This document shows positions 53,506-61,836 of a stretch of DNA of 64,000 nt, in pieces. Under the pieces are notes generated by a model. It saw nothing but the letters and a program-made list of their open reading frames with translations, was not told the DNA's origin and ran no database searches. This stretch comes from Pseudarthrobacter sp. NamB4 (GTDB lineage Bacteria > Actinomycetota > Actinomycetes > Actinomycetales > Micrococcaceae). The stretch lies in the NCBI RefSeq assembly GCF_005796185.1, contig NZ_VAHM01000009.1, positions 93,275-157,274 of the forward strand, written 5' to 3'. Numbering within the stretch: the stretch's first letter is position 1; every line of letters starts with the position of its first letter. The position numbers and the translations under genes were made by a program.

Positions 53506-54081
53506 TCAGACTGTGCGCCTTTGGAGCTCGCGGTACACCGTCGTCCGTGACACCCGGAACAGCTCGGCCAATTCAACCTGTGTATGCTCGCCGGCGTCGT
53601 GCAGGGTCAGAAGATGCTTCCGCTGCGTCTTGGACAATTTGGGCTGCTTACCTTTCAGCCGCCCCTTCGCTTTTGCGACCGCCATGCCCTCGCGGGTGCG
53701 CATCCGGATCAGATCCGCCTCAAACTCGGCCACCATTCCCAGGACGTTGAACAGCAGCTGGCCCACGGGGTCAGTTGGGTCGTGGCTATTGCCGCCGAGA
53801 CTAAGCACTACCCCTTTGGCTGTCAGCTCGTCGGCGATGTCCTTGGCATCGGAAAGGGAGCGCGCCAGCCGGTCAAGCTTGATCACCACGAGCGTATCGC
53901 CGGCCCGGCACGCCGCCATCGCTTCACGGAGCCCAGGGCGCACCCGATTCGCCCCCGTAAGTCCGTGATCGACATAGATCTGGGCCTCCTCTACACCCAG
54001 CGCAAAGAGGGCATTGCGTTGGGCGGTAAGGTCCTGGTCGTTCGTCGAGACCCGGGCATAACCGATCTTCATTCCAGTCAT
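53506..54081 (-). CDS. Serine recombinase (resolvase/invertase family)
   Basis: A complete resolvase of 191 residues: catalytic domain MTGMKIGYARVSTNDQDLTA, VVIKLDRLARSLSDAKDIADEL, GGNSHDPTDPVGQLLFNVLGMVAEFEADLI, then the C-terminal helix-turn-helix (AGEHTQVELAELFRVSRTTVYRELQRR). The start at 54081 or 54072 (MKIGYARV) is equally plausible. It is the only recombinase inside the 3.1-kb unit, so it probably resolves cointegrates; a res site should lie near its start. Confidence 0.92.
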   Translation of the reverse strand: MTGMKIGYARVSTNDQDLTAQRNALFALGVEEAQIYVDHGLTGANRVRPGLREAMAACRAGDTLVVIKLDRLARSLSDAKDIADELTAKGVVLSLGGNSHDPTDPVGQLLFNVLGMVAEFEADLIRMRTREGMAVAKAKGRLKGKQPKLSKTQRKHLLTLHDAGEHTQVELAELFRVSRTTVYRELQRRTV

Positions 54082-54662
54082 AAGGAACATGGTTGCAGTA
54101 ATCCCCCCGTCACCGTGCATTTGATCGTGCGGGTCTTACGTACATGGCCTAGGCCAGCAACCGCGCGGAACACGGCGGCGGACTTCCGCGGTACGGTGAT
54201 CGACCGGCTTACGAACGCTGGTGGCTCGCTGTGATCGCTGAGCGGCGATGTTGGCCTCCGCGAGACGACAGGGTCGAGGTAGATAAGGTTCCTATTTGAT
54301 CGCCTTGAACCTTTCGGCCGCCGTCGCCACCAGGGTCGTTGACGCAACTCGGCCTGCGCGCGGGCGAGCAGGAGTTGAGTCTCGCGAAGAAGTTCTAGCG
54401 ACGTCTCTTGAATTTCTCGCGACGCATCCGTCGCCGCCTCTGCCTTCTCTGCCGCACGGCGGGGCAGGAGAAATTCGATAAGAAGCGTTGCTGCGGGGCC
54501 GCGCAAGAGGCCTGACAGCACCAGTAGGAATTGCGCCATGGATCGCATCTCGGGAACGGTCCAGCGGACGACGAAGCCGTAAGCGATTGCGGGGAGGCGA
54601 GCTATCCGCTGATCCTGGTTGTCAGCCACCCACGGACCCTTGGGACGAAGGGAGAATTGCAC
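54078..54662 (-). CDS. Hypothetical protein with hydrophobic segment and helix
   Basis: The best part is MAQFLLVLSGLLRGPAATLL, LLPRRAAEKAEAATDASREI and ETSLELLRETQLLLARAQAEL, a hydrophobic segment followed by an amphipathic helix. The last 60 residues look like chance translation up to the resolvase start. No family recognised; low support. Confidence 0.3.
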   Translation of the reverse strand: MQFSLRPKGPWVADNQDQRIARLPAIAYGFVVRWTVPEMRSMAQFLLVLSGLLRGPAATLLIEFLLPRRAAEKAEAATDASREIQETSLELLRETQLLLARAQAELRQRPWWRRRPKGSRRSNRNLIYLDPVVSRRPTSPLSDHSEPPAFVSRSITVPRKSAAVFRAVAGLGHVRKTRTIKCTVTGGLLQPCSL

Positions 54663-54864
54663 GACCGCGACCCTTCCGATGTCGTTTAGGAGGACAGAGA
54701 TCGTTTGCTGGTCAGGGGGGTCTGCGATGCCTTTCTGCGTCTAGTGGAGACCTCGTGAGGGCACAGGCCAGACCCTCCCTCCTGCCGGAGGAGGGCAGGT
54801 GACGGGGTGGTGGGAGCAAGCGCATACTTGACGGCTCCCCGAGATCCCCGCAGAATTTGCGTCC

Positions 54865-55716
54865 ATGGGCGACTCGCACGAGGAAATGCTTCGTCACTAC
54901 GAGCCGGGCGGACTTCTGCCGCGGATCGTGGCGGGGTTGCAAGCTCTCGGCAAGGACCTGGACTCGGTCACGCACGAAGATCTCGCGCCGGCCGACGAGT
55001 TTCACTCCGCGGGACGTTCGGCTACGCGCGCATTGGTGGAGCTTGCAAAGATTCCGCCAGGATCGCGAGTGCTTGACGTGGGCAGCGGGTTGGGCGGCCC
55101 GGCGCGTTACCTCGCCGCAACTTTGGGTTGCGACGTGACAGGCATCGATCTCTCGCCTGAATTCTGCGGGGTGGCCAACGCCCTTTCTCGGATGACGCGG
55201 TTGTCCGATCGCACCCGCTTTCAGGCCGGTGATGCCCTGGAGCTTCCGTTCGCCGCGTCCAGCTTCGACGTGGTGTGGACGATACAAATGCAGATGAACA
55301 TCCGGGACAAGCGCCGCCTGTATTCCGGAATCGCCCGGGTACTCAGGCCGGGCGGGCTGTTCGTCTGCCAGGAAATCTGCGCGGGGAACGGCGAGCCGAT
55401 CGAGCTTCCGGTCCCATGGGCGAGCCGCCCCAACCAGAGCCATCTGGCCGATGCGGAATCCCTCCGCGGGTTGATCCGCGGTGCAGGTCTCCTGGAGCGC
55501 ACCTGGCGCGACATTACCGCCGACATCGTGGCGGCGCGCAAGGCACAGCAGGCGAAGGCGCAAGCGTCGGGTGTGAGCGGCTCCAGCGCCCCTCCTCCGC
55601 TTGGAATGCATCTCGTGCTGGGAGAACAGGCAGCCGTCAAGACGAGTAACTCCGGGCGCAACACCGACGCCGGGCGCACGGTGTTCATCCAGGGCGTATT
55701 CGACAAGCCTGTCTAG
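54865..55716 (+). CDS. Class I SAM-dependent methyltransferase
   Basis: A 283-residue methyltransferase. Motif I SRVLDVGSGLGGPARYLAATLGCDVTGIDLS, motif II region DALELPFAASSFDVVWTIQMQMNI and motif III IARVLRPGGLFVCQEICAG are clear. The overall pattern is that of UbiE/sarcosine-dimethylglycine type small-molecule methyltransferases. It is cargo of the 3.1-kb unit. The substrate cannot be predicted. Confidence 0.85.
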   Translation: MGDSHEEMLRHYEPGGLLPRIVAGLQALGKDLDSVTHEDLAPADEFHSAGRSATRALVELAKIPPGSRVLDVGSGLGGPARYLAATLGCDVTGIDLSPEFCGVANALSRMTRLSDRTRFQAGDALELPFAASSFDVVWTIQMQMNIRDKRRLYSGIARVLRPGGLFVCQEICAGNGEPIELPVPWASRPNQSHLADAESLRGLIRGAGLLERTWRDITADIVAARKAQQAKAQASGVSGSSAPPPLGMHLVLGEQAAVKTSNSGRNTDAGRTVFIQGVFDKPV

Positions 55717-55948
55717 TGGTCCGATCCGCTGATCCCGCTGGAAAACTCTGTCGAAAGTACGGGCGCGGCGAATCTCCATTGATCGTCCGGTCAAAGGGCA
55801 CATTCGGTCACGACGACCGAAATTCGCCCGCTGAGGGATCGGTGGATTCTGGCGGTCATCGCAACAGGATGTCTCCGATGACTTCGATCGGTGGGACGCC
55901 TGGAATTACCGTGATTCGTCGGCTCGCGCAGCTGAGTCCGGCACCATC

Positions 55949-56398
55949 GTGGGCTATCGCGTTCACGCCTCCGATGGCGACATCGGCAAGGTCGACGAGG
56001 CCAGCAACGCGGTCGATGAAAGCAGCATCGTGGTCGACACCGGCCCATGGATCTTCGGCCGGAAGGTAATTCTTCCGGCGGGCACGATTCAGCGTGTCGA
56101 CGACGCGGACGAGAAGGTCTACGTCGATCTCACGAAGGCCCAGATCAAGGATTCGCCAGAACTCGATGATGCCACCGCTGACGATCCCGCCTATCGAGAC
56201 CGGCTCGGGACCTATTACGGCGAGTTCTACCGTTCGCCCCGCAGGTGCCCGGCGCCGCTGCCCGCTTCGCTACCCATCCACCCATCCATCCATCCACCCA
56301 TCCACCCATCCACGGGATCAGCACACTCCAACTCAGGGGAGTCCGCACTGGACGTCCTCGCGTCGGCCTGCCATGTAGAAGCCGACTGCGATCGGTGA
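55949..56398 (+). CDS. PRC-barrel domain protein with foreign tail
   Basis: The PRC-barrel is clear: GYRVHASDGDIGKVDEASNAVDESSIVVDTGPWIF, RKVILPAGTIQRVDDADEKVYVDLTKAQIKDSPEL, RDRLGTYYGEFY. In-frame sequence before the GTG at 55949 (DDFDRWDAWNYRDSSARAAES) also fits the family, but no standard start codon is present there, so the N-terminus may be truncated. After residue 90 the normal end is replaced by a tail encoded by a short tandem repeat (SIHPPIHPST). Probably a decaying gene. Confidence 0.6.
   Translation: MGYRVHASDGDIGKVDEASNAVDESSIVVDTGPWIFGRKVILPAGTIQRVDDADEKVYVDLTKAQIKDSPELDDATADDPAYRDRLGTYYGEFYRSPRRCPAPLPASLPIHPSIHPPIHPSTGSAHSNSGESALDVLASACHVEADCDR
56273..56312. repeat. CCAT/CCAC short tandem repeat
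   Basis: About ten imperfect four-base units (CCAT or CCAC) in a row. It encodes the His/Pro/Ser/Ile tail of the PRC-barrel frame. Such a tract is prone to slippage. Confidence 0.8.
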
Positions 56399-56475
56399 AG
56401 GAACCTTCTACGGGACGGTTGCCAACGATCTCGTGACCAGTGCCCGGGTAGGGATCCCCTTGGGGGCTGCACCAT

Positions 56476-56523
56476 GCGCCAAAAAGCGCAGTGAAAACGC
56501 CGCCAGTTACCGCTGAAAGTCAC
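56476..56523 (+). repeat. Right 48-bp terminal inverted repeat
   Basis: Begins GCGCCAAAAAGCGCAGTG and ends GCTGAAAGTCAC. It agrees at 41 of 48 positions with the solo copy at 41797, including the GATCCCCTTG neighbourhood, and is the inverse of the left end at 53429-53476. It is followed at once by AAAATTCAAC. Confidence 0.85.
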
Positions 56524-56671
56524 AAAATTCAACACCCGTCGACACGCCGCACGGACAAACCGAACTGCATCCTTGCCCGATGCTCCCCCGCCGCAGCAGG
56601 AGTCGTACCTTACGTGGCTCAATCCTTCTGGGCAGATTTTCCCTGGCCCAGAGCCCGTTACCCCTAGATAA

Positions 56672-57183
56672 TGTGGCCCAAGGCGTCCTGAGTCGTTGTC
56701 GTGAGCACGGTGCAGGTGAGCAGCCACTTGCCCGGGTCGTCCTCGGGCACGGACGGGTCAGCCCCCCACTCGTACAGGCCCGCGAAGCCCAGCAGCGGCT
56801 CTTTCTCGGAGTACAGGTAGTTCGGGATCTTCTTGCCGTCCTCGGTCTTCTGCCACTCGTAATATCCCTCGGCCGTTATCAAGGATCTGCGCTTCACGGC
56901 CGCCGTTCGGAATGACGGCTTCTCCAGGATCGACTGGCTGCGGGCGTTGATCATATTGGAGCCGATCTTGGCGTCCTTGGCCCACGGCGGGACCAGGCCC
57001 CACTTGGCGACCAGCAAACTCCGTTCGATGCTGCCCTCGTCCAGCCGCTCAGCGATGATGGGCACGGCCTGGGTGGGGGGCCACGTTCCAGCTCGGCGGT
57101 GGCGGTGTGCCTTCCACCTCCTTGGCCTCGAAATGGCTCAGCAGGTCACTGGTGGCCTTGGACATAACGTATCTGCCGCACAT
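56672..57183 (-). pseudogene. SRAP (YedK/HMCES) gene, N-terminal part
   Basis: Starts MCGRYVMSKATSDLLSHFEAKE, with the catalytic Cys2, at ATG 57183, and continues through IGSNMINARSQSILEKPSFR and LITAEGYYEWQKTEDGKKI to TTTQDALGHI at the element edge. A run of six C near 57085 puts the first 40 residues out of frame; with five C, WNVAPTQAVPIIAERL reads through. SRAP proteins cross-link to abasic sites in single-stranded DNA through Cys2. The gene is dead because its last quarter is 10.2 kb away. Confidence 0.88.
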
Positions 57184-57283
57184 GGGCCCATTCTGCCCCA
57201 TCGGCAGAAGATAGCGTCGTCCGTGCAGCAATGGCCGGGAGAAGCTTCTTGACGCAGGAGAGCGGCTGGAGGACTCTTTGCCC

Positions 57284-58051
57284 ATGAACGAGAAGGAGAG
57301 GCGCGACGGGGTCCGCTTTATCGGCTGGACCGCGGGCCTGTTCGTTCTGGTGCTGTTCTTTGGTCTCGTTGACCTAAGCGTCCCGCTGTTCTTCCAGTCC
57401 CGGCCGGACTTCTACGTGAGCTCCCTGCTGGAGACTGGCTGGGGTGTCCTGTTCACGTTCTTCGTCGGGATACCACTCTGCGTCCTCGGCTGGCGTCCTG
57501 GGAACGCTTCGGCGGCCTTGCTGCCGGTCGCGGCGGGGACCGCTGTGCTTGTTGCCGCGATAGCAGCCGCCCAGCCCAAGCAACTACTGATAGCTGCGGC
57601 TCTGTTGGCTGTATCCGCGGGAATTTTCGCTTTGTACGGGAGCGCTGAACCCGAGGCACTCCGAATGGCGGGCAGGTTCCACTGGCCCACCCTTGCCCTG
57701 TCGGTTGTCGCGCTTCCCGTCGCCGGAGCGTTTGCCTCGGACATGGCCGCAGCGGCACGGGAGGGGCGGAGCCCAGTTGATCTCACTTGGGACTTTGACC
57801 ACTGGCCCGTACAGGCCGCGGCAGCCTTGGTGGTCCCTTTGGCTGGAGCGCTGCTTTCCTTCCGGCTTCCGGGGTGGCGTCTCATGGTGTTCATCGCTGC
57901 GGCCGGCGCTGCCTGGTTTGGAATCGTGAGCACTGTCTACCCGGACCACCAGGGAAGCCTCGGTACGACCATCGGGTGGAGCTCTATCATCTGGGCCGCA
58001 GTGCTGGCTGGGTCAACATTTCACAAAGACTTTGCCCGCAACCGGCCCTGA
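57284..58051 (+). CDS. Multi-span membrane protein of unknown function
   Basis: A 255-residue protein with six to seven hydrophobic segments (GWTAGLFVLVLFFGLVDL, GWGVLFTFFVGIPLCVLGW, ALLPVAAGTAVLVAAIAAA, LLIAAALLAVSAGIFALY, WPTLALSVVALPVAGAFA, GWRLMVFIAAAGAAWFGIV). ATG 57284 has GGAGGA nine bases upstream. Divergent from the broken SRAP gene. No family recognised. Confidence 0.75.
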   Translation: MNEKERRDGVRFIGWTAGLFVLVLFFGLVDLSVPLFFQSRPDFYVSSLLETGWGVLFTFFVGIPLCVLGWRPGNASAALLPVAAGTAVLVAAIAAAQPKQLLIAAALLAVSAGIFALYGSAEPEALRMAGRFHWPTLALSVVALPVAGAFASDMAAAAREGRSPVDLTWDFDHWPVQAAAALVVPLAGALLSFRLPGWRLMVFIAAAGAAWFGIVSTVYPDHQGSLGTTIGWSSIIWAAVLAGSTFHKDFARNRP

Positions 58052-58103
58052 CTCGGGTATTACTCCCGCGGTCGTTCCCAGCCCTGCCTGGGCACCAGCG
58101 GGC

Positions 58104-58877
58104 TCAGGTGGAGGGAAGCCCCAGTTTCCTCCCCCTGCTTACGGCAGTTTTGGCCAGAAGCTCCCTGGATGTGACCCCCTCCACGAACCAGTACATGTCT
58201 TCTCCTCCAAGGGGCCCCGGACCGCCCGCCATGATGGAACTCGGGGTCTCACCGGTTCTGGGGGTCGGCAGCTGCAGGTCTTCGGGGCTGGGATGCCGGT
58301 CCTGGGGACGGTGATAGGACGTTGCCGTCAGCCACATGCCGGCGTCATTTGCTAGTGGCCCGATACGGGACTTGTCCCGCTCCGATTCGTTGGCGTCGGG
58401 CCAGTAAGGCTCTCCATAAGCAACAACGAAGTCTATGTCCCACGCGCAATTGGGCGGCAGCGGCGTCTTAAGGATTTTTCCGTTTCTCCCTAACCCGAGC
58501 TGGGGCATGGGGTTCCGTAAGAGCGCGGCATCACGGAAGCGAGGACGTTGGAGGTCCCACGCAAATCGCAAACGAGCGACCCGGTACGCATGGTCGGCCA
58601 GCTGCACCCCGTCAAACTTATGCACCTGGCCGAGGTCGTGCTCTACGAAAGCCCCTTTGGCGCGGGCTGCGCTGATCGCTTGTTCGTTAGCTTTGATGTG
58701 GAAGCGGTGACCGCCGAAGTTGCGGGACGGGCCATGCATCGATAGATGGAAGCCACCGGCGTGATCACCCTCGAAGTCAAGGTAGAAGTCGGTCTTTTTG
58801 GCGGTGATCCTCCAGATATTGCCCCGTGGCAGGTTGTCCTCGGCACTCAGAGCTATGAAGATCTCGCGTTTTGTCAC
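58104..58877 (-). CDS. Hypothetical protein, 257 residues
   Basis: A soluble-looking protein, MTKREIFIALSAEDNLPRGN, with a beta-rich N-terminal region (FYLDFEGDHAGGFHLSMHGP...GGHRFHIKAN) and conserved-looking Trp/Tyr-rich parts (CAWDIDFVVAYGEPYWPD). No family or motif is recognised. Convergent with the membrane protein gene to the left. Confidence 0.6.
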   Translation of the reverse strand: MTKREIFIALSAEDNLPRGNIWRITAKKTDFYLDFEGDHAGGFHLSMHGPSRNFGGHRFHIKANEQAISAARAKGAFVEHDLGQVHKFDGVQLADHAYRVARLRFAWDLQRPRFRDAALLRNPMPQLGLGRNGKILKTPLPPNCAWDIDFVVAYGEPYWPDANESERDKSRIGPLANDAGMWLTATSYHRPQDRHPSPEDLQLPTPRTGETPSSIMAGGPGPLGGEDMYWFVEGVTSRELLAKTAVSRGRKLGLPST

Positions 58878-59004
58878 GCTCCTGATCCTATGTGCCCGCG
58901 ACCTCGCCGCAGACGGGCGTCAGGAGCTCTATCGCACCGCTTCCCCAGGTTCCCCTGGCTGCTGTTGTTTTCTGAGCCGCCAAGGGCTCCCTTCTGCCTT
59001 ACGA

Positions 59005-59370
59005 CTAGTTCGGCTTATCGTTCATCTCAGATGGTCGGACGTCGTGTTTTTGAGTTCCCGGGCGCGCCTGGGCAATGACCTTGGCCTCGTCGGAACCTGC
59101 GGCGGCCCTGTTGCCCAGCTGATCAAGGACAGCATTGCCTATCCGCCGCTTCTTCGGGTTCGGGTCCACGCTTGCTCTAAGTGCCCATACGGCCCGGCGC
59201 CACTGATCATTGCGTATCGCGTCTCGGGTCGCCTGTCGGAGAGCCAGCCACCAGACGAAGCCTACGATGCAGACCGCCAGGAGCAGAACCCACGGCCCCA
59301 GGGCAGCGAGGATGTGCCACCATTGGGGCGGCCCGGCCTGCGCGTAGGACTCAAACGGGTACGGCATCAT
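59005..59370 (-). CDS. Small single-span membrane protein
   Basis: A 121-residue protein with one strong span (WWHILAALGPWVLLLAVCIVGFVWWLAL) near the N-terminus and a basic cytoplasmic tail. No family recognised. ATG 59370 is used; the alternative ATG 59367 removes one residue. Confidence 0.6.
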   Translation of the reverse strand: MMPYPFESYAQAGPPQWWHILAALGPWVLLLAVCIVGFVWWLALRQATRDAIRNDQWRRAVWALRASVDPNPKKRRIGNAVLDQLGNRAAAGSDEAKVIAQARPGTQKHDVRPSEMNDKPN

Positions 59371-59834
59371 GAGGCCAGCCTAGGGCCCACCGGTGCCTCT
59401 GACCACCGTGAGGCCGCCGGCTGCTGACAACAGGGGCGGCTAGCAGCGGTCGGTGCGGATGACTACGAGCTGCTGCCCCTCCTGCAGGCGCTCGTCGAGC
59501 TTGTTGCGCATTCTTCTGGGTTGGACGGTGTTCCGCTAACGATCACCCAGAAGGCTAGTTCTGCCCTTGGACTGTCGCCCGGCGTGACGGCGCGGCGCGG
59601 CAGGTCGGCGTGGCAGATCCCGCGATCCCTGCGATCGATTCTGCATGTGCACCAGCAGCGGACCGAGCTTTACCAGTGCGAACTTCGGTGTAGTCCTATA
59701 GGGCGCTTCACGAGAAGGCCGTACGGACGTTTCCCCTGTTCAGAGACGACTTCGGCAGCAAAAATCTAGTGTACTTTTGGTCTGAGTTGGGCCACATCGC
59801 GTTAAGCGCTATCAGGAAGAGATTTGAGGGAACC
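59371..59834. other. Intergenic region with a possible short coding remnant
   Basis: No complete gene is seen. On the minus strand just before the small membrane gene, MRNKLDERLQEGQQLVVIRT ending in TAG at about 59440 looks like the tail of a protein, but nothing upstream continues it. The rest holds no repeat or RNA gene that I can recognise. Confidence 0.25.
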
Positions 59835-60758
59835 ATGGGGGAAAGTCAGTTCGCGAAAGACTTACGGCGCGAGGCGCAAGCGCAGACAGCACTTGCAGCG
59901 GCGGCATATGAGGAGAGCGTCGCGGGCCGTGCCGCCGCAGAGGAGGCAGTCCGCCACAACGAAGACCTCGCCAGCAGCTTGGAGTACTTCGCTGCTGAGC
60001 AACTGAAGGCGCAGCAGGAACAGAATGAAGCCGTTCTGGCACATCACTTTGGAATCTGGCGTCAGGAAACTTTGAACGGCAGAGCCTATGAGCGCTGGCG
60101 CGAACTGGCCGACCCGGTTGTCACTGAATTTGACTCACGTTGGGATAGCTGGGAGCAGGCAAAGGCGGAAGACATTGCGGCCCTGCGAACCGTGCGCGAG
60201 GAGCAATCACACGATCGTTTCAAGCTCGACTCGCCCCTGCTGAAGTTCTCCGCGTTTCTAACCCAGTACGGTTCGCTGGGCTGGTGGCCGGTAACCCTAA
60301 TCGCAGCCCTCGCTTGCGGCTTCCTAGCACTTATCGCTTGGGTATCGAAATATGGGGCGACGACAGCAGATCTCTCGGGTCCCATGCTCTGGGCGGCGCT
60401 GATCCTATTTCTGGTTATAACCATCGGCCGATTGGTTGTCATTCCCCTCGGACTACTTCAACGAAAGCGGCTCACGAGAGGCCGGGAATGGGTTGGCAGC
60501 GAGGTCGCCGCCTTCACGGCACTCCTGCCCCGCCTATGGGCCACTGACAGCCTGTGGCGCGAGGTCTATAACGTTGCCGCGACCGTCACATCGATGCCGA
60601 CCGAATACGTTCACTTCCGGGATGAGATGCTCGTTACGATTCCGGCAGCGCAACCCGAACCATTGGACGACGAGGCCCTTCCTTCCGAGGCAGTACGAAC
60701 GCGATCGCTTCTCAATTCCTGGCGTGACCAACAACGACACGCGGTCAAGTACTCCTAG
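59835..60758 (+). CDS. Membrane protein with N-terminal coiled coil
   Basis: A 307-residue protein. Residues 1-90 are an Ala/Glu/Gln-rich helix likely to form a coiled coil (FAKDLRREAQAQTALAAAA...LASSLEYFAAEQLKAQQEQN). Two spans follow (WWPVTLIAALACGFLALIAW and LWAALILFLVITIGRLVVIP), then a soluble C-terminus. GAGGG before ATG 59835 supports this start over an upstream TTG/ATG. No family recognised. Confidence 0.65.
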   Translation: MGESQFAKDLRREAQAQTALAAAAYEESVAGRAAAEEAVRHNEDLASSLEYFAAEQLKAQQEQNEAVLAHHFGIWRQETLNGRAYERWRELADPVVTEFDSRWDSWEQAKAEDIAALRTVREEQSHDRFKLDSPLLKFSAFLTQYGSLGWWPVTLIAALACGFLALIAWVSKYGATTADLSGPMLWAALILFLVITIGRLVVIPLGLLQRKRLTRGREWVGSEVAAFTALLPRLWATDSLWREVYNVAATVTSMPTEYVHFRDEMLVTIPAAQPEPLDDEALPSEAVRTRSLLNSWRDQQRHAVKYS

Positions 60759-61016
60759 GCAGAAGTAGGGCTGGTCAACGCGCCAAGACGTTTCACAGCA
60801 CGCCGTCTAAAGGCACGCGGGGTGTCCCGCTCTGCTGCTCCTGTTCCACGAGCAGATAACGCTGTATGAGTTTGCAGGAGATCTCTGCACTCGGACTCGC
60901 TGCTGCTTGGACATTCGGCCGGAAAAACAACTACGGTAACGACCCGCGAATCGTACCGGGCCAATCTGCCGTCCCTGATGCGCTGAAGCGTCAGCGGTGC
61001 AGCCTAGGATTTTCTG

Positions 61017-61802
61017 ATGACCTTTCGTGCCGCCGTCATGGGCGATTTTCACGGTAATGTTCAGCACTTTCGCGCCGTGACACGGACCTTGAAGGGCGCT
61101 GAGATCGATCTGCTGCTCGGCGTCGGTGACGTGGGTTTCGACTTTCCCGGGGCCTTCCGCGGGAAGACCGAGAAGCGCCTGCGACTTCTGCTAGAGGAAA
61201 ACGGCGTCGAGTTTATCTGGGCGGTGGGCAACCACGACAACCATGACAGCCTCCGGACGAAATCGTTGAACCCTGACGGCACCCGCCGGATCTCGGACCG
61301 CAACTCGAACCTGCCCAACGGTGCGGTGATCGTACGAGACGGGGTGCGCATCGGAGCCCTGGGCGGCGCCTACAGCGTGGACCGGAAGCACAGGACCGAG
61401 GGCCGTGATTGGTGGCCCCAGGAAGAGCCCAGGGCCGAGGAAGCCGAGAAACTTATCGCCGCGTGTTCGCAAGGGCCGCGACTGGACATCATGCTTACCC
61501 ACGACGTCCCCCTCGGAGTCACCGGACTGAAGGGGCTGCCCGGACTGTCGAAGCAAACACTGCAGGAGGCCAACCGAACCCGCGTCCTGCTGCAGGAGAC
61601 GGTCAGCCAGGTCCGGCCGAAAGTGCTGTTCGCCGGACATTGGCACCAGCGGCTTTGCTCTGAGCTGGCCTGGGATGATGGCAGCAGTACCAGGGTCGAA
61701 GTTCTGGCGGCCGAGCAGTCCTGGGCAGGTAACCTCGCGGAAGTCGTCATCGGGGCTGACGGTGAGGTCGACGTCAGCCCGCTATTGATAAGGGCCTCCT
61801 AA
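61017..61802 (+). CDS. Metallophosphoesterase
   Basis: A 261-residue calcineurin-like phosphoesterase. All metal motifs are present: MGDFHGN, GVGDVGFDF, WAVGNHDNHD, LTHDVPLG and FAGHWHQR. These enzymes hydrolyse phosphomono- or diesters; the substrate is not predictable. No signal peptide, so it is cytoplasmic. The ATG is at 61017 with no strong ribosome site. Confidence 0.88.
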   Translation: MTFRAAVMGDFHGNVQHFRAVTRTLKGAEIDLLLGVGDVGFDFPGAFRGKTEKRLRLLLEENGVEFIWAVGNHDNHDSLRTKSLNPDGTRRISDRNSNLPNGAVIVRDGVRIGALGGAYSVDRKHRTEGRDWWPQEEPRAEEAEKLIAACSQGPRLDIMLTHDVPLGVTGLKGLPGLSKQTLQEANRTRVLLQETVSQVRPKVLFAGHWHQRLCSELAWDDGSSTRVEVLAAEQSWAGNLAEVVIGADGEVDVSPLLIRAS

Positions 61803-61836
61803 CCCGGCTTCATGGGGGCCGGCATAGAGGCCACTT

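Larger units (their letters stand above)
53428..56524. mobile_element. Nested 3.1-kb unit with 48-bp inverted ends and target duplication
   Basis: The ends are inverted copies of one 48-base repeat (53429-53476 and 56476-56523), outermost bases TGTGACTTTC/GAAAGTCACA. Outside both ends is the same sequence, AAAATTCAAC (53418-53427 and 56524-56533), giving a 9-10 bp direct repeat depending on the exact end. That is the signature of transposition. Inside are a resolvase, an unknown frame, a methyltransferase and a PRC-barrel gene. No transposase is visible, so the unit seems non-autonomous. Confidence 0.8.
46485..56671 (+). mobile_element. Tn554-like transposon, about 10.2 kb, inserted in the SRAP gene
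   Basis: Left end TTATCTGGGGGT, right end (reversed) TTATCTAGGGGT: an imperfect inverted repeat. The flanking core GTGGC is present on both sides (46480-46484 and 56673-56677), as expected from tyrosine-recombinase insertion at a short core. The three leading genes are tnpA, tnpB and a decayed tnpC, in the order of Tn554. Cargo is an unknown gene pair, a small protein and a nested 3.1-kb unit. Known Tn554 relatives prefer radC; here the target is a SRAP gene. Confidence 0.85.

Noticed and set aside
54713..55803. Long minus-strand frame opposite the methyltransferase
   Set aside because: The plus-strand methyltransferase has clear motifs; the opposite frame has none.
56273..56312. CRISPR-like repeat
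   Set aside because: The units are four bases long without spacers; it is a simple tandem repeat.
53428..56524. Tn3-family transposon
   Set aside because: The ends do not begin with the usual GGGG-type 38-bp repeat, the duplication is 9-10 bases instead of five, and no Tn3 transposase is present.
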